The notes beneath the pieces were generated by a model that saw only the letters and a list, made by a program, of their open reading frames with translations, made no database searches and was not told the DNA's origin. From positions 1 to 22,731 of the forward strand of contig CAYFSP010000028.1 of the NCBI GenBank assembly GCA_964345925.1: DNA of 22,731 bases, given 5' to 3'. Position numbers and translations under genes: made by a program. This document shows positions 16,003-22,731 of the stretch, one piece after another. Positions within the stretch are counted from its first letter, which is position 1. Each line of letters starts with the position of its first letter. The stretch comes from Miniphocaeibacter sp964345925. Its GTDB lineage: Bacteria > Bacillota > Clostridia > Tissierellales > Peptoniphilaceae.

Positions 16003-17739
16003 TTAAGCTTTTGTTTCTCTATTGGTATAACTCGTATGAAGTAATTCATGTGCTTTATGTGAATTTGGTTCGCCTAAGAAACTTTTATATATTTCTTTTA
16101 TTTCTGGATTTTCATGAGATTTCCTTAACTCATGTTGTCTATCGTCTTCGTATAAGCCCTCCATACGATCTTCTCTAGCATCATGTTTTATTGTATAAGG
16201 TTGGCCACCTCCACCTACACATCCTCCAGGGCAAGCCATCACCTCTATGAAATGGTAATCTGCTTCTCCAGAACGTATTTTATCAAGAATTACTTTGGCA
16301 TTAGCAAGTCCAGATGTTATTGCTACCTTTACATTAATATCTCCAACTTGAACTTCTGCTTCTTTTATTCCTTCATGGCCTCTTATTCCATCAAAGTCAA
16401 CTGATGCAAGTTCCTCACCTGTTACAACTTCATAAACAGTTCTTAAAGCAGCTTCCATTACTCCACCAGAAGTTCCAAATATTGTACCAGCACCTGTTCC
16501 ATGTCCTATTATTGAATCGTAGTCTTCAGGTTCTATTTCACTTATATCAAGTCCGTTTATCTTAAACATTCTAGCAAGCTCTCTAGTTGTTAAAACCACA
16601 TCTATATCTCTATACCCTGATGCATTCATCTCAGGTCTTTTAGCTTCATATTTTTTCGCTATACAAGGCATTACTGAAACAACAAACATATTTTTTGGAT
16701 CTATTCCAAGTTTTTCAGCGTAATATGTTTTTGTTACTGCACCAAACATCTGTTGTGGTGATTTACAAGATGATAAATTTCCTAAAAGATCTGGATAATT
16801 CTTTTCCACATAGTTTATCCAACCAGGACTACATGAGGTTATCATAGGTAGAGTTCCACCATTTGTAAGTCTTCCTAAAAACTCTGTTCCCTCTTCCATT
16901 ATTGTTAAATCCGCTGAGAAATTCGTATCAATAACTTTATCAACGCCTAGTCTTCTTATTCCTGCAACCATTTGTTCCGTTACAATATCCCCAGGATTAA
17001 AACCAAATTCATCTCCTAATCCAACTCTTACAGAAGGAGCTGTTTGAAATACTACAAATTTTTCTTCGTCTTCTATAGCTTCCCAAACACGATCAGTATC
17101 ATCTTTTTCTCTTAATGCACCAACTGGACAAACCGTTATACATTTTCCACATAGTACACAAGTTGAGTCGTCTGTTTTCTTGCCAAAAGCCTGTCCTATT
17201 GTATAGTCCTTGCTTCTTCCACTGAAACCAATTGCTTGACTTGCTTGAATTTCATTACAGGCCTGAACACATCTACCACATTTTATACATTTGCTATTAT
17301 CTCTAACAAGTGATGGGTTGTCATCTTTTATTTCAACTGGTTCATAAATTCTCTCAAAAGGATTATTAACTATATTATCTTTTTGTGATAATTCCTGTAA
17401 TTCACATTTTTGATTTCTTACACAGTTTAAACAATCTTGAGGGTGGTTTGCAAGTATTAACTGTAATATTGTCTTTCTTACTTCCCTAACCCTTTTACTG
17501 TTGGTTATTATTTCCTTACATGAATCAACTGGTTGATTACATGCAGTTTTTAATCTTCTACTTCCTGTATCCTCTACAACACAAATTCTACAAGTAGATT
17601 TCGCTTCTAAATCTGGATGATTACATAAAGTAGGTATATGAACTCCAATTTTTTTTGCTGCTTCTAAAATTGATGTGCCTGAAGGAACAGTTACATCAAT
17701 TCCATCTATTTTAATAGTTACATTTTTTATATTATCCAT
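16003..17739 (-). CDS. hydA: [FeFe]-hydrogenase catalytic subunit HydA (NADH-linked, HndD-like)
   Basis: About 578 residues of the M3 architecture: N-terminal [2Fe-2S] domain (CNHPDLEAKSTCRIC and a later Cys), a His-Cys3 [4Fe-4S] site (HPQDCLNCVRNQKC), two [4Fe-4S] clusters (CIKCGRCVQAC and CVLCGKCITVC), then the H-cluster domain with L1 TSCSPGW, L2 MPCIAKKYE and L3 MACPGGCVGGGGQP, and the small-subunit-like tail. It makes H2 from reducing equivalents passed by HydB/HydC. L1 has Ser where the textbook motif is TSCCP. I place the start at ATG 17739 (MDNIKNVTIKIDG), 16 bases after the hydB stop; an in-frame GTG at 17775 would add an unnatural leader. The only visible ribosome site, AGGGGA, is 12 bases away. 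Last gene of the operon. Confidence 0.92.
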   Translation of the reverse strand: MDNIKNVTIKIDGIDVTVPSGTSILEAAKKIGVHIPTLCNHPDLEAKSTCRICVVEDTGSRRLKTACNQPVDSCKEIITNSKRVREVRKTILQLILANHPQDCLNCVRNQKCELQELSQKDNIVNNPFERIYEPVEIKDDNPSLVRDNSKCIKCGRCVQACNEIQASQAIGFSGRSKDYTIGQAFGKKTDDSTCVLCGKCITVCPVGALREKDDTDRVWEAIEDEEKFVVFQTAPSVRVGLGDEFGFNPGDIVTEQMVAGIRRLGVDKVIDTNFSADLTIMEEGTEFLGRLTNGGTLPMITSCSPGWINYVEKNYPDLLGNLSSCKSPQQMFGAVTKTYYAEKLGIDPKNMFVVSVMPCIAKKYEAKRPEMNASGYRDIDVVLTTRELARMFKINGLDISEIEPEDYDSIIGHGTGAGTIFGTSGGVMEAALRTVYEVVTGEELASVDFDGIRGHEGIKEAEVQVGDINVKVAITSGLANAKVILDKIRSGEADYHFIEVMACPGGCVGGGGQPYTIKHDAREDRMEGLYEDDRQHELRKSHENPEIKEIYKSFLGEPNSHKAHELLHTSYTNRETKA

Positions 17740-17755
17740 AATTATTTTAATTCCC

Positions 17756-19036
17756 CTATCCAAAACATTTTGCACATTTTTTATTCGTATGATCCAAGAA
17801 TTCTTCTTCTCTATGTGTTAATGCTGATATTAAAGCCGTTGGTGCGGCTTGTCCTAAACCACAGAATGAAGCCTGTTCCATTGCATAAGCTAAATTCTTA
17901 AGTATTTCAATATCTGACTCTGTTCCTTCCCCTTTGCTGAACTTATCAAGTATTTTATACATTTGTTGATTTCCCTCTCTACAAGGGTTACATTTACCAC
18001 ATGATTCATGAATAAAGAATTCAAATACCTTCTTAAGATAATCTATTAAACAAACAGATTCGTCTGCAATTACAATTGCACCTGTTCCAATGGACAATCC
18101 CTCTTTTTTCATAGATTCATGATCAAAGGATATATCAAATTGTTCTGGAAATGCCAATGGTCCAGACTGTCCACCAATATGAATAAATTTCACAGGTTTT
18201 CTTGTAGAAGTTCCCCCTGCTAATTCATCATCATATATAATATCCTTTAAATTTGTTCCTACTGGTACTTCAACATAATGTCTGTTCTTAGCATGACCAG
18301 AAGTACATACGATTAAAGATCCTCCACTTTCTGGAGTACCTATTGATCTATAAAACTCTGCCCCTCTATCTAAAATAATTGGAATATTTGCAAATGTTTC
18401 CACATTGTTAACCAATGTAGGTTTACCAAACAATCCAACTTCAGCTAGACGAGGTGGTTTCACTCTAGGTCTTCCCGCTTGTCCTTCAATGGAGTTAAGA
18501 AGTGTAGAGTTTTCTCCACAAACATAAGCTCCTGCTCCAGATATTACATGTATATCAAAATCAAATCCTGGAATGCCTAATATGTTTTTTCCTAAATAGC
18601 CTGCTTCCTTTGCATTTTTTAAGGCTAATTTAAACTCATCAAATAATCCTCTATATTCTCCTCTTATGTATACATATCCCTCTTTAGCTCCAAAAACATA
18701 AGATGCTATTAACATTCCTTCTATTACAATTAATGGATCTTTTTTCATAAATAATCTATCTTTAAATGTTCCTGGTTCCCCTTCATCTGCATTACAAACA
18801 ATATATTTAGGTTCACCTTCAATATTGTATAGATGTTTCCATTTTATACCAGCAGGAAATCCTGCACCGCCTCTTCCTCTTAATTTAGCATCTATTATCT
18901 CTTGAATAATATCTTCCTTATTCATTTTTATAGCATTGTGAATACCATTAAAGCCTCTATGGGATTTATAATCCTCAATAGAATGCATATATGATTTATC
19001 CACTGTACCTGTAATCAATTCAATCGTTTTGCTCAT
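17756..19036 (-). CDS. hydB: NADH-binding flavoprotein subunit HydB (NuoF-like, short form)
   Basis: A 426-residue NuoF homologue binding NADH and FMN. The NADH/FMN motifs are GRGGAGFPAGIKW (53-65), CNADEGEPGT (81-90) and GAGAYVCGENS (167-177). The cluster ligands are ESCGKCNPCREG (344-355) plus Cys392 (SFCGLGQAAP). Unlike many HydB/HndC proteins it has neither the N-terminal thioredoxin-like [2Fe-2S] domain nor the C-terminal double [4Fe-4S] ferredoxin domain; it stops after NKKCAKCFG. It therefore resembles complex I NuoF in size. ATG 19036 is preceded by AGGAGG, nine bases after the hydC stop. It should accept electrons from NADH and pass them through its cluster to HydA. Whether the complex also uses ferredoxin cannot be told from sequence. 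Confidence 0.92.
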   Translation of the reverse strand: MSKTIELITGTVDKSYMHSIEDYKSHRGFNGIHNAIKMNKEDIIQEIIDAKLRGRGGAGFPAGIKWKHLYNIEGEPKYIVCNADEGEPGTFKDRLFMKKDPLIVIEGMLIASYVFGAKEGYVYIRGEYRGLFDEFKLALKNAKEAGYLGKNILGIPGFDFDIHVISGAGAYVCGENSTLLNSIEGQAGRPRVKPPRLAEVGLFGKPTLVNNVETFANIPIILDRGAEFYRSIGTPESGGSLIVCTSGHAKNRHYVEVPVGTNLKDIIYDDELAGGTSTRKPVKFIHIGGQSGPLAFPEQFDISFDHESMKKEGLSIGTGAIVIADESVCLIDYLKKVFEFFIHESCGKCNPCREGNQQMYKILDKFSKGEGTESDIEILKNLAYAMEQASFCGLGQAAPTALISALTHREEEFLDHTNKKCAKCFG

Positions 19037-19045
19037 TCTATCCTC

Positions 19046-19555
19046 CTATAAATCCTTATTGTCCCTTAACTCACCTATAATACTAGCAACAACTCTATCA
19101 TTTAAGTTGCCATAAATATCATTTCCAACTTTAATAATAGGACCAATTTCACACGCTCCAACACATGAACATTTTTCAAATTCAAATAACCAATCGTCAG
19201 TATGTTCCCCTAATTTTATACCTAGATTTCGTTCCACTACTTCTACTAGAGTTTCACTTCCATTTAAATAACAAGATGCACATGTGCATACTTCAATTTT
19301 GTACTTAGCTCTAGGTTTAACGCTTAACATATCATAAAAAGTTAGAATATCGTACAATTCCACTAATGGAATACCTACTTTTTCTGAAACAATATTAGCA
19401 ACTTGTTCTCCTATGTATTTTTCTTCTAGTGAATCCTGTAATTCTATTAAAGTATTTAGAATATCTTTTTTAGTACTACCATTTCTGTCAATGATATCGT
19501 TTACCAAATTGATTTGATCTTCAGTTAACGGTTTAGAAATTAATTTATAACTCAT
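19046..19555 (-). CDS. hydC: [2Fe-2S] thioredoxin-like subunit HydC (NuoE-like)
   Basis: A 169-residue NuoE homologue with a helical N-terminal half and a thioredoxin-fold [2Fe-2S] half. The four probable ligands are Cys90 and Cys95 (VCTCASC) and Cys131 and Cys135 (CSCVGAC), followed by the usual IGPIIKVG stretch. It is the first gene of the hydC-hydB-hydA operon, which carries the three subunits of an NADH-linked hydrogenase in the usual NuoE-NuoF-catalytic order. The ATG lies nine bases after AAAGGGG. The promoter (19620-19591) and two inverted repeats sit upstream. The frame is intact, as is the whole operon. Confidence 0.92.
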   Translation of the reverse strand: MSYKLISKPLTEDQINLVNDIIDRNGSTKKDILNTLIELQDSLEEKYIGEQVANIVSEKVGIPLVELYDILTFYDMLSVKPRAKYKIEVCTCASCYLNGSETLVEVVERNLGIKLGEHTDDWLFEFEKCSCVGACEIGPIIKVGNDIYGNLNDRVVASIIGELRDNKDL

Positions 19556-19590
19556 TTTTATACCCCTTTATTCATTATTGACGTTACTTG

Positions 19591-19620
19591 ATTATAGACT
19601 ATATTAACTAATTTGGTCAA
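19591..19620 (-). promoter_or_regulatory. Sigma-A promoter of the hydCBA operon
   Basis: Minus-strand -35 TTGACC (19620-19615) and -10 TATAAT (19596-19591) are 18 bases apart, with the start point about 30 bases before the hydC ATG. A large inverted repeat abuts the -35 box. Confidence 0.65.
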
Positions 19621-19624
19621 CCTA

Positions 19625-19660
19625 TGTTAAATATATGATAATATCATCAGATATTTAACA
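19625..19660. repeat. 36-bp inverted repeat just upstream of the hyd promoter
   Basis: The arms are 15 bases each (19625-19639 and 19646-19660), complementary at 14 positions, with outer arms TGTTAAATAT/ATATTTAACA perfect and a six-base centre. It ends four bases from the -35 box, a position suited to a regulator. TGTTAA half-sites recall redox repressor (Rex) sites, but the spacing does not fit the Rex consensus. Confidence 0.5.
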
Positions 19661-19680
19661 TTCTTTTCGACAATAGAAAG

Positions 19681-19720
19681 TTGTGATAACAGAGAGCTTA
19701 TTTATACCCAGTTATCGCAA
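19681..19720. repeat. Inverted repeat between the BceB-like remnant and the hyd operon
   Basis: TTGTGATAAC (19681-19690) and GTTATCGCAA (19711-19720) are complementary at 9 of 10 positions around a 20-base centre. It could end transcription from the permease remnant (no strong T run) or be a second operator for hyd. Confidence 0.35.
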
Positions 19721-19767
19721 TCATTTAACAGTTTTTTATTTTTTATATCACTTATTTCAATTCTAAA

Positions 19768-21843
19768 TTAATTTATTATCTTAATTCTTTTATCAACTAT
19801 ATTATGATATTTTTTTGAAGTTATTATATAAGCAATAAAGTAAATTATTATATAGACGATTACAACTGAAAGTTCCACTGTGGATACGATGCTTTTGTTC
19901 CTGATCTTCATTATTAAAATAAAATTTTCCATCATATATCTTGCAAAGAAAAAATGTATTAAAGCCACTACTAATGGTAAAAAGAAGAATATTGTAATTT
20001 GCTTATTTATTATATTATTTATTTCTTCTTTACTAAGACCGACTCTGCTAAATTTTTTAAATTGTTCTGAGTCTTCATATCCCTCCATTAATTGTTTATA
20101 GTATATAATAAGCAAAATATTTATAAAGAATATTGCCAGTATATAAATTCCAACTATTATAAATGAACTTAAACTAGAATTTTCACCAGTAAAATTACTG
20201 TTTATTCTTATACCATAAAGATCATCTTTAAAATTTCCCATATTTTTTAATGATATTTCACTATTATATAATCCTCTTGCAAAGTTTCTTATTTTTCCCT
20301 TATTTCCATCTAAGTAAATATATAAATTTTTATTTTTTCCATATATTGGAGTATCTGCTATTTTTTCACCTTTTTCATTTAAATAAGATTTATCCTCTAA
20401 TTGTGTAAATAAATATTTGTTTTCAAATTCTTTAAATATAGAATCATTTACAACTACTGTATCTTCCGGAACTATATTCATTAGTTCATTAAATTCTCTT
20501 AAGTCAATTTCTTTAATTACTAAAAATTTATTCTCAAAAATATTTATATTCTTCTTGATATTTGAAATATTATCTATGGATTTTAAAAATATTACCTCAT
20601 CTTCTTTTAAGTTTTTATTTTCTCCCATAATATTATTATAAGAAGATATATTCATTATAGAAATTGTACCAATACCATTTTCATAAATATCCACTGGAAA
20701 GCCTTCATGATCATATATTCCATAAAGATCCTCTACTTCATAAGAGCTTTATATTTTCATATTGTTTTCCTCTAAGTCTTTTCTAAAGTATTTTTTAATA
20801 TATTTAATTTACTATTTTCATGAGTATATAAATTAATATGAAAAGGCTCATTCTGACCAAGAAAACCTATGTTGGCAAAAATACACATTGATAATGTTAC
20901 TAATATCATACAACTCAATATTGTTATTATTGCTAAGCTTACAGCATTTTCTCTTAACCTATTTGATAGATTAGAAATAAATATAAAATTTTTACTTCTC
21001 TTATAAAAATTATCGCTCTTTTGTAAAATATTAAAAATTTTATTTATCAAGCCTTGGAATATAAAAAATGTTCCAATTATTACAAATAATACTACTATTA
21101 GAGAAAAATCAAATAGTCCCATGGAAGAATTATTTAGAAAAGTATTTTCATAAAATGGATTATCATAGAATGAATTTTCATATCTTAATTCATATGATAT
21201 ATAATAACCTATTAGTGTAAATACAAGCCCTAAAATCGAATATACCAATATGAATTTAGACTTGTTCTTTACTTTTTTTCCATCTTCAATATGCTGAGTC
21301 CATCTTTTCTTAAAATATTAAATGATGAAAATATATATGATAAACCCGTTATTAATGAAAATACCAATACTGTTAATCCTATTGCTCCTATGCTTATTTT
21401 AGCTTGAAATGTGTTTTCAAATTCCAATGATTTAGCTACTAACATAAAATTTAATCTATCTAGTATTATGGATGAAACTATTCCTATTGCTATGCTAAAA
21501 ATATTCAATATGCTATTTTCCATAAAAACCAATCTATTAATATGATTTTTATTCATTCCAAGTACATAATATATTTCATAATCTACCATTCTTTTATTGT
21601 TTAAAAAATTATTTATATATATATATTAAATATTAAACTTATTACACCAATTGAAATAGATGTTAAAATCAACAATTTTTTTAACATACTATAGCCATAA
21701 TTTAACTTTATGGACTCATTAAAATAAAGGTTAATAGTTAAGAAGAAAAAAACTGCTGAAAATATTACAGATATACTGTATGGTAAGTATATCTCCTTAT
21801 TCCTTTTTAAATTATCCTTCGTTAATTTATATAGAAGTTTCAT
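19768..21843 (-). pseudogene. BceB-like FtsX-family permease, four lesions
   Basis: Four successive fragments together make one BceB-type permease of about 690 codons: an N-terminal helix start (MKLLYKLTKDNLKRNKEIYLPYS), helices 2-4 with YYVLGMNKNHINRL, further helices, an extracellular domain of about 200 residues, and the last three helices ending VDKRIKIIN. The breaks are one TA unit gained (or one base lost) in a TA repeat at 21614-21626; one A missing in a seven-A run at 21273-21279; one A missing near 20779-20782; and an in-frame TAA at 20749-20751. ATG 21843 follows the ATPase stop. BceAB transporters sense and remove peptide antibiotics such as bacitracin. Four lesions mark this copy as dead. 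The tail of a similar permease is upstream. Confidence 0.82.
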
Positions 21844-21845
21844 AA

Positions 21846-22601
21846 CTATTCCTCTTCATTCATTATGGTCAATGTATTGGATATTTGGTCGTAAAATTCT
21901 TCTTTACTTTTACTTCCCCTAAATATTTGGTTATATATTATTCCGTCCTTTATGAATAAAACCCTTTTTGTTTTACTTGCTGCTATTAGACTATGGGTTA
22001 CTATTAATACTGTTTGTCCTTGTTCGTTTAGCTCCTTTAAACTGTTTAATATCATTGATGAAGCCTTTGAGTCAAGTGCTCCTGTTGGCTCATCTGCTAA
22101 GAGTATTTTAGGATTTATTATTATTCCCCTTCCTATTGCTACCTTTTATTTTTCTCCACCTGATATTTGGTCAGGATACTTGTCCTTTAATTCATATATT
22201 TTAAGTTTTTCCATTATAGCCTTGCTTCTACTTGTTATCTCCTTTGGATCCACATCGGATAACACCAATGGAAGTTCTATATTTTCCTCTACATTTAATG
22301 TATCCAGCAAGTTGAAGTCCTGAAATATATATCCTATATTCTCTCTTCTAAATTTTGAAAGTCCCGCTTTACTTATTCCAGATATATTTTTTTCAGATAT
22401 ATATATTTCTCCTGATGTTGGTTCGTCTAATGTTGCTATTATATTTAACAATGTGGACTTTCCACTTCCCGACTCTCCCATTACAGCTACCATTTCGCCT
22501 TTTTCAACCCTTATGGATATATTTTTTAAAGCCTCTACAGATACTGCAGAATATTTTGAAGAATATATTCTAGATATATTTTTTAATTCCAATAAACTCA
22601 T
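21846..22601 (-). pseudogene. BceA-like ABC transporter ATPase, in-frame stop in the signature motif
   Basis: From ATG 22601 (AGGAGG seven bases upstream) the frame reads SLLELKNISRIYSS, Walker A GESGSGKST, Q-loop FQDFNLLD, then SGGEK followed by TAA at 22146-22148 and KVAIGRGI. BceA/MacB-type ATPases normally read SGGEKQRVAIGRAI here, so CAA (Gln) to TAA explains the stop. The same frame continues with Walker B ILLADEPTGALDS and THSLIAAS (usually THD) to TAG 21846. The 251-codon length is normal for the family. It pairs with the BceB-like remnant just downstream. Its ATG overlaps the stop of another BceB-like permease (ATGA), so the region was a tandem array of such transporters. The product from this sequence would be a truncated nucleotide-binding domain. 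Confidence 0.85.
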
Positions 22602-22731
22602 CTTATTCCTCCTGAAAAAATATTATCTTCTTTATTTTCATCATAATCCACCACATCTTGTTTTAATAAAATACTATAATACTTCTTTGATGTAATTATA
22701 TATGTAATAAAATATATAATAATAAAAATAA
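22598..22731 (-). CDS. C-terminal end of a second BceB-like permease (gene continues beyond the window)
   Basis: The frame entering from the right edge reads IFIIIYFITYIITSKKYYSI followed by a hydrophilic tail ending NIFSGGIR and a TGA at 22600-22598 that overlaps the next ATG. It closely matches the end of the downstream permease remnant (YIIIYFIAYIITSKKYHNI), so it is the last helix and tail of a paralogous BceB-like permease. Only 43 residues are visible, so whether this copy is intact cannot be judged. Confidence 0.6.
   Translation of the reverse strand, partial: IFIIIYFITYIITSKKYYSILLKQDVVDYDENKEDNIFSGGIR

Noticed and set aside
19625..19660. A classical Rex operator
   Set aside because: The Rex consensus has TTGTTAA and TTAACAA arms about four bases apart. 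Here the TGTTAA half-sites are separated by 24 bases, so the match is only to half-sites.
10681..22148. A variant genetic code explaining the in-frame stops
   Set aside because: All three stop codons occur in frame (TGA, TAG, TAA), at positions where different residues are expected, and intact genes nearby end normally with each of them. Reassignment does not fit.
1..22731. CRISPR arrays, tRNA or rRNA genes, insertion sequences, integrases and prophage genes
   Set aside because: I saw no regularly spaced repeats, no cloverleaf with a CCA-type end, no transposase or integrase motif, and no long terminal repeats.

Overview
The window is AT-rich DNA with strong AGGAGG-type ribosome sites, many TTG/GTG starts and densely packed, mostly minus-strand genes. 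Together with a trimeric NADH-linked [FeFe]-hydrogenase, a C-B-A glucose PTS permease, an AbgT-family transporter and BceAB-like and BcrA-like peptide-antibiotic transporters, this points to a strictly anaerobic, fermentative low-GC Firmicute (Clostridia or Tissierellia, perhaps Peptoniphilaceae-like). The taxonomic placement is inference.

Layout. 1-1026 (minus): a small autoregulated HTH repressor followed by two related four-helix membrane proteins. 1178-3927 (minus): an AbgT-family transporter and an M24 peptidase, apparently an amino-acyl or peptide uptake-and-cleavage pair, bounded by hairpin terminators. 4122-7453 (minus): a response regulator, BcrA-like ATPase, ABC-2 permease and sensor kinase, a self-regulated peptide-antibiotic immunity module. 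7475-8239: a DSP-like tyrosine phosphatase. 8321-10464: PtsG. 10600-11802: an exported beta-propeller protein. 12006-15479 (plus): a heterodimeric ABC exporter. 15512-15931 (minus): a small membrane protein. 16003-19555 (minus): the hydC-hydB-hydA operon. 19768-22731 (minus): a BceAB-like pair behind the tail of a second BceB-like permease, so the locus was a tandem array.

The most striking property is not an extra system but the number of broken reading frames. Reading across ORF boundaries I find five in-frame stop codons (10681, 12069, 13494, 20749, 22146), about seven single-step frameshifts (near 820, 7330, 8426, 14150, 20780, 21276 and a TA repeat at 21620) and one ATG-to-ATA start. In each case good family sequence continues on the other side. 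The hydrogenase operon, the AbgT/M24 pair, the immunity ATPase/permease/kinase and the phosphatase read intact. The damage falls on transporters, a regulator and surface proteins. Six of the seven frameshifts behave as one missing base, mostly in short homopolymers, which could be sequencing undercalls. The nonsense codons and the Walker B Asp-to-Asn change argue that at least part of it is real gene decay.

The most interesting single locus is the propeller protein. Its ORF ends at a TGA, yet the same frame continues with a textbook C-terminal membrane anchor and stops inside the transcription terminator.
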